A stretch of DNA of 64,000 nt. Source: Alg239-R122 sp041746135 (GTDB lineage: Bacteria > Pseudomonadota > Alphaproteobacteria > Sphingomonadales > Sphingomonadaceae). Position 1 is the first letter of the stretch. Each line of letters opens with the position of its first letter. This document shows positions 1 through 8,215 of the stretch, piece by piece. The notes under the pieces were generated by a model, which saw only the letters and a program-made list of their open reading frames with translations, searched no databases and was not told where the DNA came from. Both the position numbers and the translations under genes were made by a program. Location of the stretch: contig JBGTHQ010000032.1 in NCBI GenBank assembly GCA_041746135.1, forward strand, positions 124,001 to 188,000, in the 5' to 3' direction.

Positions 1-621
1 TCCGGACAGACGGTCGTTTGCGTTTTGCGAAACCTGAATGTCCGTCCCTGTTTTATGGGCATTCGTGCACCATTTATCAAGGAGCGATGACAAGGGGAGT
101 GTACGCCAATCATGGCATTGCACAGCAAAATTTGCGGCCAGTTCCTCCACTAGCATGTCGGCGGTCAAACCGGATGAAACACACTCGGCTTGCAGGCAGG
201 TAAGTTTGCGGCCCTCAATCTCCGGTGCGCTGGCAATATTGATGCCTATTCCGACAATGACCGCATCCTCGACCCGTTCCAGCAACATTCCGCAAATTTT
301 GCGGTTTCTTACCAGAATGTCATTCGGCCATTTCAGTTCGGTCGGGTATTCAGGAATATGCTCTGCAATAGTTCGGTGCGCAGCCAGTCCGGCGACGAAC
401 GCTAATGTAGAGGCGGGTGGATCGCCGTTCTGCAAGCGCACCAGCGTGCTGGCAAAGAGATTGCCGGTCGCACTTTCCCATGCGCGCCCGAGCCGCCCCC
501 TTCCCGCACTCTGGCGGACGGCGCGGATCCAGAGGCCTTCCTGCGCGCCCGTTCGGGCGCGTGCAATCATATCCGCATTGGTGGAGGCGGTTTCGGCGAC
601 GGTTTCGATACAGAGTTTCAG
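1..621 (-). CDS. birA: Biotin--[acetyl-CoA-carboxylase] ligase, C-terminus cut by window edge
   Basis: Attaches biotin to the carboxyl-carrier subunit of acetyl-CoA carboxylase through biotinoyl-AMP. Visible in order are the substrate motif TASTNAD, the biotin-binding glycine-rich loop GRGRLGRAW and the catalytic KWPNDI motif, followed by the GIGIN strand. There is no room for an N-terminal helix-turn-helix, so this is a monofunctional ligase rather than a BirA repressor. The frame is the same as that of nuoN and opens directly after the nuoN TAA (625-627). It has no ATG, GTG or TTG before the TSTN motif; the first ATG (568-570) would remove that motif. A CTG at 619-621 is my best start, which is unusual. 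It is the last visible gene of the nuo transcription unit. Confidence 0.88.
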   Translation of the reverse strand, partial: MKLCIETVAETASTNADMIARARTGAQEGLWIRAVRQSAGRGRLGRAWESATGNLFASTLVRLQNGDPPASTLAFVAGLAAHRTIAEHIPEYPTELKWPNDILVRNRKICGMLLERVEDAVIVGIGINIASAPEIEGRKLTCLQAECVSSGLTADMLVEELAANFAVQCHDWRTLPLSSLLDKWCTNAHKTGTDIQVSQNANDRLSG

Positions 622-624
622 GGC

Positions 625-2118
625 TTAAAAAGCCCAGAACAAAGCGGCAGCGGCACGGTCCGCGATGGACTGCAAGGGGATGAGCAGCAGGTAGCCGAGC
701 GGCGAGACGAACAGTGCACAAGTCGCGATCAATATGCCATGCGTGCGATTGCCGCTTTTCACCACCACATGTGCAGGCTCGTCGAAATATATCACCTTGA
801 TGACTTTCAGGTAATAGAAAGCCCCGATAACTGAAGCGGCAATGCCGATCGCGGCCAAAGGCATCAGATTTGCCTGTACCGCGGCATCAAAGACCAGAAA
901 CTTGCCCCAAAATCCCAATAGTGGCGGGATGCCGGCCAGCGAAAACATGAACATGGCCATCGCGGCTGACAAGCCTTTGCGCGATTTCGACAGGCCGGCC
1001 AGCGAAGCTATTTGCTCGACCTGATTGCCTTGGACGTCGCGCATGTCAAGCACCGCGATAAAGCTGCCCAGCGTCATGGCGAGATAGACGATCAGATAGA
1101 TCAGCATGCCCGCCGCACCGGCCTCGTTCGCGGCGGCAAGGCCGATAAGAATGAAACCAACATTGTTGATTGAGCTGTATGCAAGCAGCCGCTTGATGTT
1201 TGTCTGGCCGATCGCCCCGATTGCTCCAACGATGATGGACGCCAGCGCGACAAAGATCACGATCTGCTGCCATGCGACGACTTGGCTGCCGAAAGCTTCG
1301 ATGGCAACGCGCATGGTCAGCGCGATTGCCGCCACTTTGGGGGCCGTCGCAAAAAACGTGGTGACAGGCGTCGGTGCGCCTTCATAAACATCGGGGGTCC
1401 ACATATGGAAGGGAACCGCGCTGATCTTAAAGCAGAGCCCTGCCAGCACGAAAATGAGACCGAACAATGCGCCGTTGCTTATCCCCGCGCTCATCGCGTC
1501 GTTGATGCCATTGAAGCTGGTCGTGCCGGTAAATCCGTAAAGCAAAGACATGCCGAACAGCAATATGCCGCTGGCCAGTGCGCCGAGTACGAAATATTTC
1601 AAACCCGCCTCGGCAGAGCGTTCGTCATTGCGCAGGAAACTGGCGAGAACATAGGCGGCAAGGCTGTTGAGTTCGAGACCGATATACAGCGTCAGCAGGT
1701 CTACCGCAGACACCATCATGCCCATGCCGATCGCCGCGAAAACAATCAGCACCGGATATTCGGGCCGCATGATATTCGACGTCGTGCTGTTACCTGAGCC
1801 CGCCATTAAACCATTAAAGAAGCGCGGGGCCACCGTGATCGAGACGATTGCGGCGAAATAGATCATCAGCTTGGTCAGCGAACCAAAGCTGTCGACCCGG
1901 TACTGGCCGAAAAATGCATCGGCACCCTCGGCAAAGGACGGGTTGGCCAAAAAGCCGATCACGACCGCAGCAGAAGTAAAGAGCGCGGTGACCGCCAATA
2001 TACTGACGAGCCGCGCGGATTTTACCCCGCCCCATGCGCCGATGAGCAACAGAATCAATCCGCTGATGCTCAGTATGGCTTCGGGCGCGACCAGCGCGAG
2101 GGAATTACCGATGGACAT
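625..2118 (-). CDS. nuoN: NADH-quinone oxidoreductase subunit N
   Basis: Antiporter-like, proton-pumping membrane subunit of complex I, 497 aa. It is hydrophobic throughout, with the number of segments expected of the family (about 14). The family motif around VPFHMWTPDVYEGAPTP carries the conserved mid-membrane polar residues. I chose the ATG at 2116-2118 because it overlaps the nuoM stop by one base (TAATG), which implies translational coupling; the frame is open further upstream, but that part lies inside nuoM and is not hydrophobic. Its stop sits in a short perfect inverted repeat (621-635) directly before birA. Confidence 0.97.
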   Translation of the reverse strand: MSIGNSLALVAPEAILSISGLILLLIGAWGGVKSARLVSILAVTALFTSAAVVIGFLANPSFAEGADAFFGQYRVDSFGSLTKLMIYFAAIVSITVAPRFFNGLMAGSGNSTTSNIMRPEYPVLIVFAAIGMGMMVSAVDLLTLYIGLELNSLAAYVLASFLRNDERSAEAGLKYFVLGALASGILLFGMSLLYGFTGTTSFNGINDAMSAGISNGALFGLIFVLAGLCFKISAVPFHMWTPDVYEGAPTPVTTFFATAPKVAAIALTMRVAIEAFGSQVVAWQQIVIFVALASIIVGAIGAIGQTNIKRLLAYSSINNVGFILIGLAAANEAGAAGMLIYLIVYLAMTLGSFIAVLDMRDVQGNQVEQIASLAGLSKSRKGLSAAMAMFMFSLAGIPPLLGFWGKFLVFDAAVQANLMPLAAIGIAASVIGAFYYLKVIKVIYFDEPAHVVVKSGNRTHGILIATCALFVSPLGYLLLIPLQSIADRAAAALFWAF

Positions 2119-3665
2119 TAATGCGCTCCCCCGGCAACAGTTTCTGTGGCCATCGCGCCTTTTGCAGGCACGGCGCCCATTTCGATCTGGGCATCGCCCT
2201 GCGGCTTGGCCCGCGCGATGCGCGCTTCCAGAGTGGAAATATCCTGTCGCATGGGCGCCAGAAAGCTTTCCGGATATACTCCCATCCACAATACGACTGC
2301 GGCTATCGGGGCCAGCAACACCATTTCGCGCATGCTGAGATCGGGCATGGCTTTGACATCGTCATGCACCAGTTCGCCATAGGCGATACGGCGGTAGAGA
2401 TAGAGCATGTAGCCCGCGCCCAGAATGATGCCGGTAGTGCAAACCAGCGCCACCCAGCTCGACACTTCGTAAATTCCCAGAAGGGAGAGGAATTCGCCGA
2501 CAAAACCGCTGGTCCCGGGCAAGCCGATCGAGGCCATGGTAAACAGCAAAAACAGGATCGCATATTTGGGCATATTGATCGAAAGGCCGCCATAGCGGTC
2601 GATTTCGCGCGTATGCAGACGGTCGTAAATCACGCCGACGCACAGGAACAGCGCGCCAGAGACGAGCCCGTGACTGAGCATCACGATCATCGCGCCTTCC
2701 AGGCCCTGTTTGTTGAACGCGAACAGCCCGACCGTAACGATCGCCATATGCGCGACCGACGAATAGGCGATCAGTTTTTTCATGTCATGCTGCACCAGCG
2801 CGACCAGTGAAGTATAGATCACGGCCACCATCGACAGTCCGAATATCAGCCAAACAAATTGCGCCGAGGCTTCGGGAAACATCGGCAGCGAGAAACGGAT
2901 CAGTCCATATCCGCCAAGTTTCAGCAGCACACCAGCCAGAATGACCGAGCCTGCGGTCGGAGCCTGGACGTGCGCGTCGGGCAGCCACGTATGCACCGGC
3001 CACATCGGCATTTTCACCGCGAAACTGGCAAAGAAAGCGAGCCACAGCCAGGTCTGCGCCTGGGGTGCGAAATCATAGTTCATCAGCGTCGGGATGTCGG
3101 TGGTGTCCGCAACATTGGTCATCCACAACATCGCGATCAGCATCAGCACCGATCCGAGCAGCGTGTAGAGGAAAAATTTGTACGAGGCGTAAATCCGCTC
3201 GGACCCGCCCCAGATACCGATAATCAGGTACATGGGGATCAGGCCCGCTTCGAAAAATATATAGAACAGGAATATGTCCTGCGCCGAAAATACGCCGATC
3301 ATCAGCGTTTCCATGAACAGGAAGGCCGCCATATATTCGCCCACACGCGTCTTGATCGATTCCCAGCTGGCGCCGATGCAGATCGGCATCAGAAACACCG
3401 ACAGCATGATGAGCATTAGAGCGATGCCATCAATGCCGAGCGCCCATTTGAACTTGCCGAATATTGCCGCACTTTCGGCAAACTGCCACTGCGCACCGCC
3501 GATATCGTAACTGGCCCACAAGATGATGCCGAGAACAAGATTGGCCAGCGTGGCGACCAGCGCCGTCCAGCGCGCACTATTGGCGGAGAGGAACAGGCAT
3601 GCCGCCGCCCCGATCATCGGAACCGCGAGCATAAGCGACAGGATGGGAAAGCCAAGAGCGTTCAT
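2118..3665 (-). CDS. nuoM: NADH-quinone oxidoreductase subunit M
   Basis: Second antiporter-like proton-translocating subunit of complex I, 515 aa, all-helical in the inner membrane. The proton-transfer motif region reads VHTWLPDAHVQAPTAGSVI, followed by LLKLGGYG, and the later segment contains IGLPGTSGFVGEFL, both typical of NuoM/ND4. The C-terminal 40 residues are an extra-membrane tail rich in Ala, Gln and Met. The gene starts with ATG one base after the nuoL stop and its own stop overlaps nuoN, so the three antiporter subunits are read as a coupled block. Confidence 0.97.
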   Translation of the reverse strand: MNALGFPILSLMLAVPMIGAAACLFLSANSARWTALVATLANLVLGIILWASYDIGGAQWQFAESAAIFGKFKWALGIDGIALMLIMLSVFLMPICIGASWESIKTRVGEYMAAFLFMETLMIGVFSAQDIFLFYIFFEAGLIPMYLIIGIWGGSERIYASYKFFLYTLLGSVLMLIAMLWMTNVADTTDIPTLMNYDFAPQAQTWLWLAFFASFAVKMPMWPVHTWLPDAHVQAPTAGSVILAGVLLKLGGYGLIRFSLPMFPEASAQFVWLIFGLSMVAVIYTSLVALVQHDMKKLIAYSSVAHMAIVTVGLFAFNKQGLEGAMIVMLSHGLVSGALFLCVGVIYDRLHTREIDRYGGLSINMPKYAILFLLFTMASIGLPGTSGFVGEFLSLLGIYEVSSWVALVCTTGIILGAGYMLYLYRRIAYGELVHDDVKAMPDLSMREMVLLAPIAAVVLWMGVYPESFLAPMRQDISTLEARIARAKPQGDAQIEMGAVPAKGAMATETVAGGAH

Positions 3666-3666
3666 A

Positions 3667-5727
3667 TTATTTTTGCACCATTACCCAGCTGATCGCCGCG
3701 ACGAGGCCCAGCAACATGACCAATGCGTAGCTATAGAGATATCCCGACTGCACCCTGCCCGCCATTCTGCTTCCGTAACCGACGAGCGTTGCCGCGCCGT
3801 CGGGCCCGAAACGGTTGATGGTTTTCTCGTCGCCGCGTTTCCAGAACAGGCGGCCCAGCCAGAATGCGGGTCGGATGAAGATGAGGTTATAAAGCTCGTC
3901 GAAATACCATTTGTTGAGCAGAAAGGTGTAAAGCCCGCGGAACTGGCTGGCCAAAGCCTGCGGACGCCCTTGGCCGCGCATGTACATGAAGAATGCGACG
4001 GCAAGACCGGTCAGCATGGCGATGGTCGAGGAGAGTTTGACCAAAAGCGGCACTTCGTGGATTTTTTCCATGAGCTCGGCGTTGAACGCGATGCTGGATC
4101 GCCAGAATTCAGCGCCCTCGACAGGTTCGATAAACTGCCCGTGAAATGCAAATCCGGCAAAAACCGCACCCAGTGACAATATGCCCAGCGGCACCAGCAT
4201 ACTGACCGGACTTTCATGCGGGTGATAGCCGCCCGTGCCGGTCGCAAGATCGTCCTTGCCCGCAGAATGCGGTGCAGGTTCATGGCCCGCATCTTCGTCG
4301 GAAGGGTGATCGTGCAACGTATGCCGGATATGTTCGGACTGCACCCAGCGCGGCTTGCCCCAGAAGGTGAGGAACATCAGGCGCCAGCTGTAGAAACTCG
4401 TCAGCAGCGCTGCTGCTACACCGACGAAATAGGCGATGCCGCCCATTTCGGTGCCGCTGGCATAGGCCGCCTCGATAATCGCGTCCTTGGAGAAAAAGCC
4501 CGCAAAGCCCAGAGCCGGAATGGAGCCGATATGAATAATGCCGACACCAGTAATGGCCAGAGTGCCCGCCAACATTGCCCAGAATGTGAAGGGGATTTCC
4601 TTTCGCAAACCGCCATAATAGCGCATATCCTGTTCATGATGCATGGCGTGGATAACCGAACCCGCGCCCAGAAACAGCAAAGCCTTGAAAAACGCGTGGG
4701 TGAAAAGGTGGAACATCGCCGCGCCATAAGCGCCGACACCGGCGGCGAAGAACATATAGCCCAGCTGCGAACAAGTCGAATAGGCGATGACGCGTTTGAT
4801 ATCAGTCTGGACAAGGCCGACAGTGGCCGCGAACAATGCGGTTGCCGCGCCGATAAACGTCACGACCGCCAAAGCAATCGGACTGGTTTCGAACATCGGC
4901 GAAAGGCGGCAGACCATGAATACGCCCGCGGTCACCATGGTCGCCGCGTGGATCAGTGCCGACACGGGCGTTGGGCCCTCCATTGCATCGGGAAGCCATG
5001 TGTGCAGCCCCAGCTGCGCCGATTTGCCCATCGCGCCAATGAACAGCAGCAGGCACAGCACCGTCATCGTGTCGAGCCGCATGCCCAGAAAACCGATGCT
5101 CGTGCCGACCATGGCAGGGGCGGCGGCGAGAATTTCAGGAATCGATACGGTGCCGAACACCAGAAACGTGCCGAAAATGCCAAGCATGAAACCCAGATCG
5201 CCGACCCGGTTGACGACGAACGCCTTGATCGCCGCGGCATTGGCGCTGGGTTTCTTGAACCAGAAGCCGATCAACAGATAGGACGCAAGCCCCACGCCTT
5301 CCCAGCCAAAGAACATCTGCACGAGATTGTCGGCGGTCACCAGCATGAGCATGGCGAAGGTAAAGAGCGAAAGATAGGCAAAGAAACGCGGCTGATCGGG
5401 ATCTTCATCCATATAGCCCCAGCTGTACAAATGTACGAGGGCGGACACCGTGGTCACCACGACCAGCATCACAGCGGTCAGCGTATCAACACTTAGAGCC
5501 CAGTTGAAATCGAGATCGCCCGACCGCACCCAGTCGAGTACCGGCACAACGTAGGGCTGCGTCTCGCCACCCAGAAAACCGAGGAATATCGGCCAGCTGA
5601 GCGCGCATGACACGAACAAAGCCCCCGTGGTCAGGACTTTGGCCGGAATATTGCCGATCGCGCGATTGCCCAGACCAGCGATTATCGCCGCCAGAAGGGG
5701 CAGGAATACGATAAATTTTATCTCCAC
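3667..5727 (-). CDS. nuoL: NADH-quinone oxidoreductase subunit L
   Basis: Distal antiporter-like subunit of complex I (ND5 family), 686 aa. Visible signatures are GWEGVGLASYLLIGFWF in the early helices and LHTWLPDAMEGPTPVSALIH, which holds the conserved Lys/His proton path residues. A long hydrophilic, His- and Asp-rich loop (around HDHPSDEDAGHEP) precedes the last part, which corresponds to the lateral amphipathic helix HL and the terminal membrane segment. Translation starts at GTG (5725-5727), six bases after nuoK. The plus strand here carries a long spurious open frame. Confidence 0.97.
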   Translation of the reverse strand: MEIKFIVFLPLLAAIIAGLGNRAIGNIPAKVLTTGALFVSCALSWPIFLGFLGGETQPYVVPVLDWVRSGDLDFNWALSVDTLTAVMLVVVTTVSALVHLYSWGYMDEDPDQPRFFAYLSLFTFAMLMLVTADNLVQMFFGWEGVGLASYLLIGFWFKKPSANAAAIKAFVVNRVGDLGFMLGIFGTFLVFGTVSIPEILAAAPAMVGTSIGFLGMRLDTMTVLCLLLFIGAMGKSAQLGLHTWLPDAMEGPTPVSALIHAATMVTAGVFMVCRLSPMFETSPIALAVVTFIGAATALFAATVGLVQTDIKRVIAYSTCSQLGYMFFAAGVGAYGAAMFHLFTHAFFKALLFLGAGSVIHAMHHEQDMRYYGGLRKEIPFTFWAMLAGTLAITGVGIIHIGSIPALGFAGFFSKDAIIEAAYASGTEMGGIAYFVGVAAALLTSFYSWRLMFLTFWGKPRWVQSEHIRHTLHDHPSDEDAGHEPAPHSAGKDDLATGTGGYHPHESPVSMLVPLGILSLGAVFAGFAFHGQFIEPVEGAEFWRSSIAFNAELMEKIHEVPLLVKLSSTIAMLTGLAVAFFMYMRGQGRPQALASQFRGLYTFLLNKWYFDELYNLIFIRPAFWLGRLFWKRGDEKTINRFGPDGAATLVGYGSRMAGRVQSGYLYSYALVMLLGLVAAISWVMVQK

Positions 5728-5733
5728 GCCCGT

Positions 5734-6039
5734 TTATCCCTTCATCCGGTTGACATCGTCAACCGCAATCGTGCCGCGTCCGCGGAAATAGATCACCAAT
5801 ATGGCCAGCCCGATCGCAGCCTCTCCCGCCGCAACGGTCAGTACGAACATTGCAAACACCTGCCCCACCAGATCGCCCAGAAACGCGCTGAACGCGACCA
5901 GATTGATATTGACCGCCAGAAGGATCAGCTCGATCGCCATCAGGATAATGATGACATTCTTGCGATTGAGGAAAATGCCCAGCACGCCCAGCACAAACAG
6001 GATGGAGCTGACGACCAGATAATGTTCGATACCGATCAT
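5734..6039 (-). CDS. nuoK: NADH-quinone oxidoreductase subunit K
   Basis: Small membrane subunit (ND4L), 101 aa with three predicted membrane helices. The two buried glutamates needed for proton transfer are present: Glu37 in LMAIELILLAVN and Glu73 in VAAGEAAIGLAI. The ATG at 6037-6039 overlaps the nuoJ stop in an ATGA arrangement. Length and spacing are as usual for alphaproteobacterial nuo operons. Confidence 0.97.
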   Translation of the reverse strand: MIGIEHYLVVSSILFVLGVLGIFLNRKNVIIILMAIELILLAVNINLVAFSAFLGDLVGQVFAMFVLTVAAGEAAIGLAILVIYFRGRGTIAVDDVNRMKG

Positions 6040-6650
6040 AGCTCGACTCCCTTGCCGATTTCAGGCTGCGTATTGCGGGTCGCGTCCTCGGAGCGACGGG
6101 CGACCTGATCCGCGACATTTTGCGGACGCACGCCGGAACGCTTGCGATTGGTGAGCACGATCGCACCGATCATCGCGACCAAGAGGATGATGCCCGCGGT
6201 TTCGAACAGGAATATATATTTGGTGTAGAGCAACTCGCCGACAGCCTGGATATTGCTGGCATCGGCTCTGGCGGGATTGAGCGGCGTTTGCGACAGTTCG
6301 ATCCTGCCGGCCTGATAAGCGCCGATGCCGAATATCAATTCGGCCAGAAACACCACCGCCAGCAATATGCCGAGCGGCACGTTTTTGACAAAACCCGCAC
6401 GCAATTCGGCAAAATCGATGTCGAGCATCATCACGACAAACAGGAACAAAACCGCGACCGCGCCCACATAGACGATGACCAACAGCATGGCGATAAACTC
6501 CGCCCCCACCAGCACCATCAGCCCGGCCGCGTTGAAAAACGCCAGGATTAGCCACATTACCGAATGCACGGGGTTGCGCGCGAAAATCGTGAACGCACCG
6601 CTCGCGATCACGAGCGATGCAAACAGATAGAATGTGAAAACCTGTATCAC
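6036..6650 (-). CDS. nuoJ: NADH-quinone oxidoreductase subunit J
   Basis: Membrane subunit (ND6) of complex I, about 204 aa with five hydrophobic segments and a hydrophilic C-terminal tail. The family signature GAEFIAMLLVIVYVGAVAVL, with the pi-bulge helix and the membrane Glu, is plain. The start is not certain: the frame opens at TTG 6668 (GHENTV extension), but family members begin at the following hydrophobic stretch, so I prefer GTG 6648-6650, giving (V/M)IQVFTFYLF. Neither start has a strong Shine-Dalgarno sequence. The stop overlaps nuoK by four bases. Confidence 0.95.
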   Translation of the reverse strand: MIQVFTFYLFASLVIASGAFTIFARNPVHSVMWLILAFFNAAGLMVLVGAEFIAMLLVIVYVGAVAVLFLFVVMMLDIDFAELRAGFVKNVPLGILLAVVFLAELIFGIGAYQAGRIELSQTPLNPARADASNIQAVGELLYTKYIFLFETAGIILLVAMIGAIVLTNRKRSGVRPQNVADQVARRSEDATRNTQPEIGKGVEL

Positions 6651-6686
6651 TGTATTTTCATGCCCCAATAGGATTCGTCACGCGCA

Positions 6687-7166
6687 TTACCGGTAAGGTG
6701 CGTCCGCTTCAAGGTTTGCCGCAATGGCCCGCTCCCACTTATCCCCGTTCGCGAGCAGTTTTGCCTTGTCGTACAACAATTCCTCTCGGGTTTCAGTGGC
6801 ATATTCGAAATTCGGTCCCTCGACCACGGCATCGACCGGACAGGCTTCCTGACAGAAACCGCAAAAGATGCACTTGGTCATGTCGATATCGTAGCGCGTG
6901 GTGCGGCGGCTGCCATCCTCGCGCGGCTCGCTCTCGATGGTGATCGCCTGCGCCGGACATACGGCCTCGCACAATTTGCACGCGATACAGCGCTCCTCGC
7001 CATTAGGATAACGCCTGAGCACATGCTCGCCGCGAAAGCGCGGGGAAAGCGGGTTTTTCTCATATGGATAGTTGATCGTCACTTTGGGTTTGAAAAAATA
7101 TTTCAACGTAAGCGCATGTGCCTTGAGAAATTCCCAAAGGGTGAAAGCTTTAATATATTGCAGCAT
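6687..7166 (-). CDS. nuoI: NADH-quinone oxidoreductase subunit I (two 4Fe-4S)
   Basis: Peripheral-arm ferredoxin-like subunit (TYKY), 159 aa, which carries clusters N6a and N6b towards NuoB. Two CxxCxxCxxxCP motifs are visible: Cys60/63/66/70 (CIACKLCEAVCP) and Cys99/102/105/109 (CIFCGFCQEACP). The ATG at 7164-7166 overlaps the nuoH stop (ATGA). The open frame extends 88 codons further into nuoH, but that part is a shadow. About 36 bases separate its stop from the preferred nuoJ start. Confidence 0.97.
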   Translation of the reverse strand: MLQYIKAFTLWEFLKAHALTLKYFFKPKVTINYPYEKNPLSPRFRGEHVLRRYPNGEERCIACKLCEAVCPAQAITIESEPREDGSRRTTRYDIDMTKCIFCGFCQEACPVDAVVEGPNFEYATETREELLYDKAKLLANGDKWERAIAANLEADAPYR

Positions 7167-8215
7167 CAACCGTACCTCGTCAGCATAAGATAACCGCTCA
7201 CCAGAACGACAAACAGCAGCGAAATCGGCAGGAATATTTTCCAGCCCAGACGCATCAGTTGATCGTAGCGGTAGCGCGGAACGGTCGCCTTGACCCAGCT
7301 GAAGACGAAGAAGAAAAAGAATATCTTCGCAAACAGCCATATAATGCCAGGAATATCGAACCACGGGATCAGATCGATATTCAGTGGCGGCAGCCAGCCA
7401 CCCCAGAACAGGATCGCGTTGAGCGCGCACATCAGCAGCACGTTGGCATATTCACCGAGCCAGAACAGCGCGAAACTCATCGAACTATATTCGGTCTGGT
7501 AGCCGGCGACGAGCTCGCTTTCGGCCTCGGTTAGGTCGAATGGCGCGCGGGCAGTTTCGGCCATTGAGGAGATCAGGAACATTACCGCCATCGGGAACAG
7601 CAGCAGGTTGAAGCCGAACGCGTTGACAATGCCAAACCCGTGGCCGACCTGCGCCTCGATAATGCCATTCATGTTGAATGTCCCGGCCCACAACACGACG
7701 CAGATCAGGATGAAACCAATCGAAACTTCATAGGAAATCATCTGCGCGGCGGCGCGCATGGCGGAAAAAAACGGATATTTGGAATTGGATGCCCAACCCG
7801 AAATTACCACGCCATATACGCCCAGCGAACTGATCGCGAGAATGTAGAGCAGACCGACATTGATATTGGACAACACCGCCGTTTCGCTGAACGGAATGAC
7901 CGCCCAGGCCAGCAAGGCGACCGTAAAAGTAATGATCGGCGCGATCAGGAACAGGCCTTTGTTCGAACCCGACGGAATGATCGTTTCCTGCAGAAATACT
8001 TTCAGTCCATCGGCAAAACTTTGCAGCAAGCCAAAGGGTCCGACCACATTGGGCCCCTTGCGAAGCGCGATCGCGGCCCAGATCTTGCGGTCGACATAAA
8101 TAATCATCGCGACGGCGAGCATAAGCGGCAAGGCGATCAGCAATATTCCGCTGATCGTCGCGACAAACCACGCCCATTCATAGCTCATGCCAAACGACTG
8201 AAAGAAATCGGTCAT
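7166..8215 (-). CDS. nuoH: NADH-quinone oxidoreductase subunit H
   Basis: Membrane subunit ND1, 349 aa, at the junction of the peripheral and membrane arms and lining the quinone chamber. Recognisable segments are ERKIWA-like VDRKIWAAIALRKGPN near the N-terminus, the acidic loop MAETARAPFDLTEAESELVAGYQTE in two parts around the conserved FDL motif, and the C-terminal RYRYDQLMRLGWK. Nine or so hydrophobic segments agree with the family. It overlaps nuoG by four bases upstream and nuoI by one codon boundary downstream. Confidence 0.97.
   Translation of the reverse strand: MTDFFQSFGMSYEWAWFVATISGILLIALPLMLAVAMIIYVDRKIWAAIALRKGPNVVGPFGLLQSFADGLKVFLQETIIPSGSNKGLFLIAPIITFTVALLAWAVIPFSETAVLSNINVGLLYILAISSLGVYGVVISGWASNSKYPFFSAMRAAAQMISYEVSIGFILICVVLWAGTFNMNGIIEAQVGHGFGIVNAFGFNLLLFPMAVMFLISSMAETARAPFDLTEAESELVAGYQTEYSSMSFALFWLGEYANVLLMCALNAILFWGGWLPPLNIDLIPWFDIPGIIWLFAKIFFFFFVFSWVKATVPRYRYDQLMRLGWKIFLPISLLFVVLVSGYLMLTRYG

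Noticed and set aside
4216..5496. 426-codon open frame on the plus strand
   Set aside because: Lies entirely opposite nuoL; the product is His/Arg/Gln-rich with no domain, a shadow of GC-biased codons.
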